From contig JAUCBN010000054.1 in assembly GCA_035048815.1 (NCBI GenBank), positions 11,594,001 through 11,658,000 of the forward strand: a stretch of 64,000 nt of DNA, read 5' to 3'. Position numbers and translations under genes: made by a program. The notes below the pieces were generated by a model. That model did no database searches. It was given only the letters and a program-made list of their open reading frames with translations, and was not told the DNA's origin. Positions 1 to 11,254 of the stretch are shown piece after piece. The stretch comes from Abelmoschus esculentus. Its lineage: Eukaryota; Streptophyta; Magnoliopsida; Malvales; Malvaceae. Position 1 is the stretch's first letter, and the number at the start of each line of letters is the position of its first letter.

Positions 1-311
1 CAAATTTCCGACAAGCAAGACCAATCACTCTTGAACTTAAGCTTAATTAGTACACATTGACTCACTCAAACATGAAGTCAATGGAACATCAGCCTGAAAC
101 TAAAGTGATGTTTCTTTTTCCTGGTGAGTACAGTTTTAAAGAGTGGTGGTAAGTGTTGTTGTTCCTCTTTTCTCTCTCTCTTTGTCTGTCAGTTCAGAAC
201 AATAGAAATGAAAGAGAGAGAAACATGGATTGCAAGAAAAGATCTCATGTACAAAAATGTACAATTATACATAGATTTGGAAGGGGAGAAATGAAGGGTA
301 AAGTTTAAAAT

Positions 312-844
312 GTTCATTCAACTATGATAAAATGTTTATATTAGTCACTCAAATTTTAATATTATAAAATAATAATTAAATTTTAATATTTGTTATAAAA
401 TGATAATTAGACCGTTATCTCGTGTGATAATTAAAATTTTTAATGATTATATATTTAGTCTATATTTATATATTAGATCAATTTAATTATATTTAAAAAA
501 TAAAAAATAACTATCATTATTTATATATTTTATCTATTTAGTTCTGTTTTAATTATAAATAATTTCATATTTTTTTATATTATTAAATTAATTAAAAATA
601 GATCAAATTGATAAAAGTGTATAAATAATGAAAGTTAGATTATTGAAAATTTTTAATTAGAACTAAAATAATTAAATATGTAAATACATACGATTAAATA
701 TGTTATTATATAAATATTTTAACCATTAAACATCGGTTAACAATTAGATGATTATTTTGTAATAAAAATCAAAATTTAGTAACTATTTTATAATATTTGA
801 AAGTTTAGTGATCAAAATAAATATCTTATCATAATGGAGTGACC
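312..844. mobile_element. MITE-like inverted-repeat element
   Basis: The left end reads GTTCATTCAACTATGAT and the reverse complement of the right end reads GGTCACTCCATTATGAT. The similarity continues inward for more than 100 bases: a TTAGTCACTCAAATTTTAA-like block is followed by ATAAAAT and AAATTTTxATxTTTxTTA blocks on both arms. There is no coding capacity. This is the structure of a non-autonomous DNA transposon, or MITE. I could not fix the target-site duplication, so the ends are accurate only to a few bases. Confidence 0.6.
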
Positions 845-1264
845 TTATCTAAGAAAGAAAAGAAAAGAATGGTCAAATTTTACGAAAAGCCCTTGTATTA
901 TATAATATGTGTGGATTTACCCGTTCTATTTCTCGATATCTGTGTTTATAATGTCGAGGTCAATTTCTTTGGTTAATTCCACGAAATTGGCTTGGGATAA
1001 ATTTTTAAGACATGTTATGACTTATGAGTAAGATGTACTTTATTATTTTTTTTTCAAAATTGATTAAATTAGAAGATTATTTTTTCTATAATAAAATACA
1101 TAAAGTTCAATAGAGATAAGGTATGAATCGACGATAATTATTACAAGTAAAATTTATAAATTACAATAAAAATATTGTATATGTCGAGTTATTATATATT
1201 AATTATCGAATTGATGAATAATAACATAAAATATAACAAGTTGTTAGAATGTGTGTCAGGAAAG

Positions 1265-1370
1265 TGCAATGTCCAATTCAAAAAATTTATAACAAGTTTA
1301 TTAATGTGCAAGGAAATTGCAATGTCCAATTCAAAAAATTTATAACAAGTTTATTAATGTGCAAGGAAAT
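1265..1370. repeat. 53-bp perfect tandem duplication
   Basis: Two adjacent 53-bp copies (1265-1317 and 1318-1370), each starting TGCAATGTCCAATTC and ending GTGCAAGGAAAT, look identical by eye. This suggests a recent local duplication. It lies in AT-rich spacer with no gene nearby. Confidence 0.85.
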
Positions 1371-2630
1371 AACTAAAATTCTTGTTACATAATTAACTTA
1401 GGTTGGTGTAAGTAGTAAGCAGTTTGATTCCGCTTAAGTAAGTCTCAAGTTCGAAAAGTTATATATACAAAAAAAAAATCTTTGTTAAGAGACTCGATTA
1501 CTAAAATTAAATATACGATTCGTGTCGATCTGAATTAATTAAGACTAAACCTGAAAACTGAAAGAGCATTATTTTTTTTTACATAAAAATGGTATAAATG
1601 AAATGGTTGGGAAATTCATTGTTTGATGAACCCAAAACATCTCAACTTTAACTGAAATGATTCTGACAAAATAATGACAGTTTGGATAGGTGGATTGATG
1701 CTTCCCCCTACTACTACTACTCTCTTTTTCACAGTTTTGTCAAAGACAAAGCAGCGCCAGACACGGCCTGCCAACACCACAAATTATTGTAATTCACTAA
1801 AGGAAACAGGGAAAGAGACCCCATTCCCCATCACAATTCAGATCATGGTAACAAATTATTTAATCGAATATTCACCGTCGATAACAGTGATCGAACTCAA
1901 TCATGTCATTTGAAGCTTCGCTGGAATATTAAATTTTGATATCTCAAGTTGTAACAAACTTTCGAGTTCAAAACGAAAACTTTTTCCTCTTAAATCAGAT
2001 TCGATTCAACTTCAACAAGACCATAACGACTGGTCTTTTGATGTTATCTTACTGAATTTCCATATGCATTGGTTCCATTGTCATCAAAGCTAGGACTACA
2101 ATGAAGGGTTCTACCCATCGTTGCGATGTCGTTCGCTTTCATGGCTGCCTAGACCAAGTAATAGATCTTATGCGCTGCTCGACTCGGGTTTTACTAGCAT
2201 TAAGACTTTTGCTCATGCCGGTCGGAACTTTAGCTCTCGCCTTTTATACTCCGCTCTTCGGGGCTTTGTTCTTGTTTGAAGTTTAAGCTTCCCTTCTTTT
2301 GTACCGAGCTACGGCTCATTTGTCACAAGATCAAATATAGAGTTCTGCAGAGTTAAAAAACGATTGAAGACATATATTCTATACCCTAATCTTCCAATAT
2401 GAAAAAAAAAAAACCATTAAAAAATCTAAGTACGATCTGATCGCTCTCTAGCTCAAACCCTCCACTTCAGATCGTATCATACATGTTTGTTTAGGAATCG
2501 GTGTTGGCAGAACTTCCATCGACATACCTGTTAACTTGCTCTGTCCGTCATTGAAGTGCGTAGAGTCACTCGTTGTATGTAAATCCGATATCCCTATTTG
2601 CATGCTTGGAGTAGCTCCTTGAGACATTCT

Positions 2631-4859
2631 CTAGTCTGTGGCATTGCTCGGTATCCTAACGCAGTTGTTTTCTAGACCGCTCTTTATCCCTGCAATGTTG
2701 TTTAAATCAGTTGCTATGGAGATTAATTCGTGACTTGAAAAAACGGGGAGTTCCTCATAGTCGGCAAACTCCGGACCCAACAATGAACTCTGAGAATGAC
2801 CCCCACAAGGAGTTGAGCAGCAACCAAATCCACATCGAAAGGGAATGGCAGGTTCACAGCGAAGATCTTCTAGGATTTTCCCGACTCCCCAGCCCGGCCT
2901 GGATGATTGAGCTAGAGGCCCTTGCATTGTGATTCTATTTGTCATTCTAGATTCCGTTTTAGAATTGCCATTATAACGGCTGAATGCACTAACATGGGCA
3001 ACTGGACGACAGAGAATAGGATGGTCCTTTGGTTCAACAGCAGTTTGATCCTCTTGTATCAGTGGTTTGACTTCTTGAAAGTTTGGTTTATCATCCATCA
3101 CCACATCTCTTCCTTCGTGAGGCCTGAAGTGGTTTATATCTCCAACCGACAGTGTTTCTTCCGAGGAAGCTTTTGTTCTCTCAAGGCTTCCATCTTCCAT
3201 CGTGTCAGCTGGACCGGGTTTAAACCTACCCAGTTCCTTGCATCGACGTCTTAAGGTAGAATTCCAATGGTTCTTAATAGCATTATCAGTTCTACCTCGC
3301 AAGAGTTTTGCTATTGACGCCCATTTGTTGCCGTGGATCGCGTGAGCTGAAATTATGATACGGTCCTCTTCATCTGCAGAGGTTTACATAATAGTTTTTC
3401 TCAGCAGCACAATGATAAACAAAATCAAGACTTCTGACTCACCTCGAAAAGAAACTCAACTCGGATACGTCACGAGTTGAAAAGAACAAAAAACGAAAAA
3501 AGAGAGACACCACCCTTCCATCAAAAGATTTGCATATCATTGTTAGAAATTTAAAGCTTCATACATCTTCCTCGACAACCAACATTAATAATGTGACTCA
3601 GCCAAGAAACAGTGTCAAAAATCCGACATTGGAATCACAGAGAGTTCTCCTAAAGTTCAACAGTCATGCAAAACAACCCGAATCCCACTGTTAATATATC
3701 TATCAAGGGGATGCTTTACGCTTACGAAAGGCCCTAGAACTCCGGTGCTAAGATCAACCAGGTCGAGAAACATTGTTCTAACTTCTAAGTACACAAAGCA
3801 GAAGGGAATAGAGCTACAAATAAAATGAACTGGCATTCCGACTCGATCTCCACTCTCCACTACCCGGAAATAATAACAAACAAAACAACACTTATCTCTT
3901 AAGTGCGCACATTATCCTCGTTAACCCTGAACATTCTGTTGCAAGATCATGGATGTGAGTCATCATTTCAGCTTCAACTCACTTCCGATGGCACAGATTG
4001 TTACATACATTACGCATGAGAAGTAACGGAATAGCAGTCGAAAACAAATGACTTGCAAACAACAAAAACAAGACAAGAACAACAATCATGTTCTCCATAG
4101 TAGGCATTGCGAATAAGACACCGATTTCCACTAAGAATCGATATGTATCAAACTCTAGAACTTACTTTTACTTCTACTAAACAAGGATACAAGCTTTGTA
4201 ATACAATGTAACAAACAGAGTACTAAATTTAGAGCATTAGGAAACAAAAGTGAATTCGAACAAAACGTCGAATAGTTGCAGCATTTGTCAAAACCAATTA
4301 AAAACCAGACATCACTAAGCATTCAAAATTAATCCAAATGTAAAACAAGAAGAAAAACACAATCTTTTTTCACTATAGAATTCAAGCATACAAACAAAAC
4401 AAAACACACATTGATTTGAGTTCCTACATTCAGACCAACAGAGACACAGAAAACAACAACTACCCATTCTAGAACAACAAAAAATCTAAACGAAAAACAC
4501 CCAAATCCTCATTTAAAGGAAGAAAATCAATTACCAGTAAAAGGCTTGCGCTTGAGGCAAGGGTCGAGCTGATTACACCAACGAAGCCGACACGATTTCC
4601 CCGACCGACCCGGAATTCCTCGCGCGATCAAACTCCAATTCCTCGCCCCGAACTTCTCCACCAGTCGACTCAACACCGCGTCTTCCTCCGGCGACCAGGG
4701 CCCTTTCACTCTAGCATTACCATCACCACCACCGTCATCGCATCCAACATGCTCCGAAACCGCTGGAATAAGTTCCAAATCGTCCCCGCCACTTCCGGAA
4801 CCACTGGCCGCCGCCGCCAGAGGCGAGTCCTGGCGGTTGCTCCCTCTTTCGTCCTCCAT
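2631..4859 (-). CDS. R2R3-MYB transcription factor (AtMYB1/25/109-like)
   Basis: Two exons, complement(4535-4859) and complement(2631-3373), join in phase to give 355 residues ending in TAG. The donor is CTG|GTAATT and the acceptor TCTGCAG|AT. The N-terminus is low complexity, with runs of Ala, Gly and Ser. The R2 repeat covers about residues 51-101 (KGPWSPEEDAVLSRLV, then NWSLIARGIPGRSGKSCRLR). R3 covers about 103-152 (EEDRIIISAHAIHGNKW to NAIKNHWNSTLRRR). The first R3 tryptophan is replaced by Phe in KRKPF, as is usual in plant R2R3 proteins. The intron falls at the start of R3. The R2/R3 signature is that of the AtMYB1/MYB25/MYB109 group (from memory). These are nuclear DNA-binding regulators. 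The C-terminal 200 residues have no domain I recognise. The exact orthologue is not resolved. Confidence 0.93.
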
Positions 4860-7502
4860 CTTTATTGTTATTACCTACCAGCTCAACTGCCAAAAAAATA
4901 TCGTTTTTTATTACTAAAGGGCTTATTTTACGTTGCTTTTTATTTGAAAATGACCGTTTTGTCCCTTTTTCCCGCTTCAAAACGGTAAGGTTTGTTATTA
5001 TCCCGGCGACGTTTCTGACTTCGGTGACCCTAAATCCGACTTTCGGAGAAAGGATAGTGTTTTCTGTGAAAGGACTCGAGAAAATTGATAGAAATCTCAT
5101 TAGATACCGAAGGTTAAGTTTATTTAATTTAAAGCAAATGATTAGGGTTTAATGGCATGAATATTTTATTTATTTATATATTTTAAAAAAGTTAATTTTA
5201 TTTTTAAAATATTTTTTTATACGTAGGTGTAATTCATTTTACACGAAATGAATTACTAATTCGCGTCTTAAAGAATACGAAGTGTGATTAATGTGGATCG
5301 TATGTTATTCGTTTTTAAATATTTGGGTAGTGTATATCTCGTAGGATGTGAATTTGGTAATTCACGTGGCCTAAAATATCATAAGAAATAATCCAAAAAT
5401 TTTTTAAATTTAAGAGTAATTCGCATCATACAAGATGCGGATTACATTTAAAAGTTTTAAAAATATTTTTAAAAAATAGGTAACATATAATTCACATTAG
5501 CATGTATGATGTGAATTTAGGTTGTGCGCATTCTACAGGATCCAAATTGGGGTAATTTGTGTATACTTAAAATATCGTAAAAAAATAACGTGAAGAATTT
5601 TAAAATTTAAGAGTAATTCTCGTTATGGAGGATGCAAACTACATTTAAAAAAATTTAAAAGTATTTTTATAAAAAATGAGTAACATATAATCCATATTAA
5701 CCATACTTCGTGTTCTGCGATATACGAATTAGTAATTCACGTTGTATACAATGTGAATTACGTCTACATCCGTAGAAAGAGGGTTATTTTTTAAAATAAA
5801 ATTTAAAAAAATTATTTTTTAATAAAAAAATAAAAAAAATATTATTCCATTTAAGCTAATGATTAAAATATATAAATTTACTCAACTTAATATTATTATT
5901 GAATCAAACTATATCATCTTCTTTAAAAATTAACAATCAGGGGCGAAATTAAGAATTTATTATAGAGGATTAAAATATATATTTTAAAAAAAAATTTGAT
6001 CGACAAAAATAGAAAAACAATTTCTTTAAAAAATTATATATTTTAATTTTTTTATCTCTATTTAATATATAAAAATAACAATTAATAGGGACTGAATACC
6101 TCTAAACTCTAAATTTTGCCCGTGCAATCATTAATCAAAATAAGAAAAAAAATAAAGTTTGGTGGCCAAATTTGTTAAAAAAATAATTTGATAACCAATG
6201 TTTCATTTCACCCTTTTGATATTTTGGGAAACAAATTGATATTTTAATTCATTTTTTTCACCCTTTAAAATATCTCTTGCGAAAAATATGAGAAATTATA
6301 TCTTGGGTCTGGCTTACGACATTAACCATGATCCTATCCAATTATAATCATCTATTTTATCACTATTTTTCATATCATTTTTTTCACCCAATAAATTTTT
6401 ACTCATTTTTCTATGTCATTTAAAAAAAATATTTTATAAAAATTAGATTAATGACATGAATAATTAATAGTGAAATGGATAAATTTTATTGATAAAATTA
6501 AATCAAAATTAAATAATCTTCAATTGATGTATACCAAACTCTTTCAGAAAATATCTTTACATTTTTTTTCTACAATAAATACTCTAAATATTATGAGTAA
6601 GGTAAGGATGATAATTTTTTTCGATCTCCACGAATTTTAGTCCTATTAAAATTATTTATTATTGATTTTTTAATAATTAAAATTTGATTATAATTATATT
6701 AAATATTTTAAATAATTATTTTTTTTAAGATTATATTCAAAATTTATTGATCAAAGATTTTTAAAATATTTTTTTATATTTTTATCAATAATAAATTTTA
6801 AATAATTATGAATCAAAATTTATTAAAAAATTGATATGGAACAGTTTTTTTTGAGACAGAAATAGTATTTTGGATTAAGTCAAAGTCAAATATTAAATTA
6901 TTTTTAAAAATATGATAAGATTAACAAAATATAAATAATAAACACTAAATTTATTTGAATTCAAATCAAATTAATTTAATATATAAAATTAAATATATTT
7001 TTATATAAATTTTCTTAATTATCATGTTACTCATTCAACAACAGACAACTGATAATAATTATTTATAACAAAAATAAAAATTTAATGATTATTTTATGTT
7101 ATTTAAAATAATTCAGTGACCATTCGTGTATTTTGACCAAAATATATTTTGTTTGGATTATATACGTACGTGTGCTTAAAGAAGAAAGTTGGAGAGAGGG
7201 ATCAGTTACTGAAATATTACTTTCCAGTGCCAAACAACCAGAATCCATTAACAAAAAAATCCAAAGATTTACTTCCATTTGATTCTTTCCCGAAAACCCG
7301 AGTTTTTCCATTCATGGGAATCAAACTTCTTTGATTGATTCTGCCAAGTTCTGACATTGAATTTTATATATAAAAAAGAAGGTTTAATCCCCAACCAGGA
7401 ACCCTGGCGTTCATAGATATATTTGCAGAGGAAGATAAAAACGGAGACCAACAAGAACAAACTGTCTGGCTCTTGGCAGAGCAAGGAAAAGAAGAGACAA
7501 AC
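4860..7502. other. Spacer between MYB and transporter, with both promoters
   Basis: The two genes are divergent, so the region holds the MYB 5' leader (from 4860 rightwards) and the transporter promoter and leader (about 7380-7502). An inverted-repeat element fills 5152-5850. The rest, about 5850-7100, is very AT-rich with no coding signal that I can see. Confidence 0.6.
5152..5850. mobile_element. Long inverted-repeat (MITE-like) element with internal quasi-palindromes
   Basis: The left end (ATGGCATGAATATTTT) and the reverse complement of the right end (ATGGAATAATATTTT) match. A second, stronger inverted block follows: about 5210-5320 pairs with about 5700-5780, sharing GAATTACTAATTCG and a GAAxACGAAGTxTG block. 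TTA flanks both ends (5149-5151 and 5851-5853), as expected of a 3-bp target duplication of the Harbinger/Tourist type. The interior repeats TAATTCxC...GxGxATTAC quasi-palindromes several times, and two direct copies of a TAAGAGTAATTC...ACATATAAT.CA block lie about 200 bp apart. There is no ORF. The family assignment is inference. Confidence 0.65.
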
Positions 7503-10354
7503 ATGGCGGAAGAAAGCAGAGATGAAGAGGAACACCGGGATGATAACTTGACTGTTAAAGTATCCGAAACTGCTCATCAAATAAGCACTGGTAAATTTGT
7601 TTCCTGCTTATTTTTTCAAAGATTGTTCCTTTTTCTAATTATGGGTTTTGTTTTTGGTCCTCATGCTTTGTTTAGTTCTGGGATTTTGTTTCTATTATTG
7701 TATTTGTCTGCATGGTGGAAAGCAGTTCCAGTTTTCTGGGATTTTTTTGTAGTCTTTTTATTGCTTATTTTGTTGGATTTCAACACTTTTGGTTGTTCTT
7801 CTTTCTCTTCCTGTATTCTAATTTTGGATTGCAACACTTATTTGTTCTTGGAATTTTCATATTATTTTTGAGGTTTTTATCTTTTAATCACTATTTTCTT
7901 TCTTTGTTTGTTTCGTATTTCTGGGATTTTTCATTGTTACAATGATCTTTGTATGACCTTCAATTGCATATTTTGTTTGTGGTATTTTCATACTATAGTT
8001 GTGTTCTGATTGTTCTTTTCTTTGATGTTTTGATGCGACAAAGTTTCCATTTTTCTAGGATTTTTCCTTTCTGGTAATCAAGTTCTTCAATGTTTTGTTG
8101 TGTGTGAGTCTTTATCCGACAAGGCTCCGGTTTCGTTTTGACCTTTTGATGTGGCATTCCAGATTCATGGTTCCAGGCAGGTTTTGTCTTGACCACTGGT
8201 ATCAACAGTGTATTCGTCTTGGGATACTCTGGAATCGTCATGGTCCCTCTCGGCTGGGTTGGAGGCGTAGTCGGTTTGCTTTTAGCCACCGTGATATCAC
8301 TACATGCCAATATGCTTGTTGCCAAGCTCCATGAATTCGAGGGAAAGAGGCATATCCGGTATCGAGATCTTGCAGAACAAGTATACGGTATGACTATGAG
8401 TTGCCTGATTAATGTTTGATGTTATTCGTTATCTATTTCGATAGTTGTTTGATTAGCATATTATTTTCAACAGGTAGGAAAGCTTATTACCTTACATGGG
8501 CATTGCAATATGTCAATCTGTTTATGATCAACCTTGGATACATCATTTTGGGTGGTTCTGCTTTAAAGGTAAGACCCGAATCTTAGGTTGCTGAATATCG
8601 GGAAGACGGTTTGAATATAGTGTTTGCGATTCTGACGTTTGCTACCTTTTATGCAGTTCCATAGTTAAAACTGCTTGAAGTTTATTCGGAAATCTATAAC
8701 ATCTGTATATGTGATGCAGGCTTGTTATGTCCTTTTCAACAAAGAGCATACCATGAAGCTTCCACACTTTATTGCCATAGAAGGACTCGTGTGTATTCTG
8801 TTTGCTGTTTCGACACCCCATCTGTCCTCACTAAGAGTATGGTTAGGATGTTCGACTGTTCTCAGCATGATATATATTATCGTGGCTTGTGTGCTGGCAA
8901 CTAATGATGGTAAGTTCTAACATTGCATGAAAAGTTATTGTAGGTACTGTGATGTGATAATCGAATCGAGGATGGAAATAGTTGCCTTGAAGCCAATCAC
9001 TTTTATGGCTTGAGGATAATGCTGTAGTATAATCCTTCTTTCGAGTAAACCAACATTGTTACCCATGTTTCTAAGTTTGAACCATAAGAAGCTTTTAAGA
9101 TTCATTCGTATATGCAATTATAAGGCACAAAGCATTCTTTAGGTGCTTAAACCCTTATATTGCCTCAGGCACAAGGCGCAGGAAAAGCGATAGCCTGAGA
9201 AAGCGCCGAGTATGTGTGAATATATATCTTAGATATATAGAAATTTAGTCAAGAATATCCTATTTGCGTTAATCCATCTCGTCTCGTATGGACCTCTGAT
9301 ATTCTCAGTTTCGTTTTTCCAGTTTTTCTGATTTTGCTGATGTAAATTTACGAGTTTCCTGCATTTATGTGGCATTAATGATTCTCATATCGTTATAGGA
9401 TTGAATGCACTGCCGAGAGATTATACCATACATGGGAAATCGACCACTGACAGAATTTTTACAACCATAGGGGCATCTGCAAATCTTGTGTTTGCATTCA
9501 ATACCGGAATGCTTCCTGAAATACAGGTGAGACAGATCATGTCGGGTCGTATTTCAATCATTGGCATATTTCTTGGAACTCAAATACGATGATTTAGCTC
9601 TGTTAATGCGAATTCTTTATTTTTCAACTCATTGATGTTTGTTTACTGTCGCCTTCTAAACATTGTTCTCAATAACAGGCAACAGTGAGGCAACCTGCAA
9701 TAAAGAATATGCTGAAAGCTTTGTACTTCCAGTTCTCTGCCGGAGTTGTACCGATGTATGCTGTTACCTTTATCGGCTACTGGGCTTACGGATCTTCAAC
9801 ATCTACATATTTACTTAACAGTACCAGCGGCCCGGTTTGGGTGAAGGCAGCTGCGAACGTGTCTGCCTTCCTGCAATCGGTTATTGCTTTGCATGTAAGT
9901 ATTCACACTTTCATTTCCTGGTTTTAGCAAATGCCTCAATGAACCCTGATCACAATCCTCATCGCCATAGATATTCGCAAGTCCAACTTACGAGTATTTG
10001 GATACGAAGTTTGGGATTAGAGGAAGTTCATTGAAAGTGACAAACATAGCTTTTAGAGTCGTAGCAAGAGGCAGCTACCTTACTGTAAGTACGCTGGTGT
10101 CGGCTCTCCTGCCTTTCCTCGGAGATTTCGAGACCCTCACGGGAGCATTGAGTACGTTCCCGCTGACATTTATCCTCGCGAACCACATGTACCTCGTGGC
10201 AAAGAATAAGAATAAGAGATTGAGTTCCTTACAACAGTTCTGGCATTGGTTCAATGTCAGTTTCTTTGGTCTCATGTCTCTTGCAGCAACGATTGCCGGT
10301 ATAAGGCTTATCGCCGTGGACTCTAAGGAGTACCATATATTCGCCGATGTGTGA
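7503..10354 (+). CDS. PROT: Proline/compatible-solute transporter (ProT-type, AAAP family)
   Basis: Seven exons: 7503-7590, 8163-8387, 8474-8568, 8720-8909, 9399-9526, 9679-9894 and 9971-10354. All introns are GT-AG and phases agree, giving 441 residues, the usual ProT length. The product is a plasma-membrane-type multi-span permease of the amino acid/auxin permease family. ProT members import proline, glycine betaine and related solutes with protons. Diagnostic stretches from known ProT proteins (recalled) include GINSVFVLGYSGIVMVPLGW, KLHEFEGKRHIRYRDLAE, AFNTGMLPEIQ, YWAYGSSTSTYLLNS and the C-terminal STFPLTFILANHMYLVA. The protein ends DSKEYHIFADV. The N-terminus is acidic and cytosolic. 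Intron 4 contains a short GC-rich AGGCACAAGGCGC motif near 9167. Which ProT paralogue it is, and its substrate preference, cannot be told from sequence alone. Confidence 0.95.
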
Positions 10355-11254
10355 GTTGTCGTTACTTTAAGAATATATGAAGATGATGAGGTCGTAGATG
10401 TTGGAATTCGAACTCTTCGAGACTGATCGGACATCATTCGTGAACGGTCCGGGTTTCGTCTCGGGTGATCCTTTTCATTTTGAAGAGGTGTATTCTTTTA
10501 CCTTGCAACCTCTGATTCAGCTAGGTGTTGAATAAGAGTTGGTATAGTATTTGTTGCTAGTAGCTTTACTACTGTAAACTGTGTTTTATAAATAATGGTG
10601 AAAATTAAATTATAAAACTCGAAATTGATACCAATCGATATTATTAAAAGAGATAACTAAAAATATTGATGGTGATATTATTAAAATGATAGTCGTATAC
10701 TTAATTTTAATTAAAATTGAAATATATTCAAACAAATCAAATTATTTATCGCTCGATCAATTTTAGTCGGTTTATTAAAACAATTATTAATGCATCATAA
10801 TTTTCCTTTTACAAATAAGTATATTTAATCAATATAAAAACATATGAATGTATTTATTTTATAAAATATAAATAGTTTATTTAAATTAAAATTTATGTAT
10901 ACTACTATATAGTTTTAATATTTGTCTAGAAAATGAAATAATTATTAGTATTAATATCTATGTATTTATATAGTTGATTTTAAATAAAATAAATTTTATT
11001 ATTAAATTTAAATTCAAACCGAACCAAGTAAATTATCTAAATCTCTGCTGTATCTTCACAAAAGTAAACGACGTCGTATTATATTTCGAAAATGAAATGA
11101 CAAATTTATCTATCTTTGGCTTTGAATTTTCACTTTTGAGTTCTAGATTTCAATTCCATTGAATTAAAGTATTTAAATTGTTTTCCTTTCGGAAAATAAA
11201 ACCCTAAAATTTCAGCAAAATTCGAGGGGGAAAAGCAGTTGAAAATTGCAAAAC
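10355..11254. other. Spacer between transporter and SYP81
   Basis: The first ~200 bases are probably the transporter 3' UTR. The rest is AT-rich. Near the SYP81 start there is an AAACCCTAA telo-box-like motif at about 11199, common in leaders of housekeeping plant genes. No other feature is visible. Confidence 0.55.

Larger units (their letters stand above)
1..2630. other. AT-rich spacer downstream of the MYB gene
   Basis: I see no convincing gene here. The stretch is AT-rich and holds an inverted-repeat element (about 312-844) and a 53-bp tandem duplication (1265-1370). The last few hundred bases before 2631 are probably the 3' UTR of the minus-strand MYB gene. Short open frames such as 1674-1913 and 2101-2286 have no recognisable domain and no splice partners. 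Confidence 0.6.

Noticed and set aside
1674..1913. 79-codon open frame in spacer
   Set aside because: Low-complexity Thr-rich start and no recognisable homology; the length is common by chance.
2101..2286. 61-codon plus-strand open frame near the MYB 3' end
   Set aside because: No domain, no splice partners, and it lies in or next to the MYB 3' UTR on the opposite strand.
4735..5100. Minus-strand frame overlapping the MYB start (possible upstream ORF)
   Set aside because: It overlaps the MYB coding start in another frame. Without the transcription start I cannot say that it is in the mRNA.
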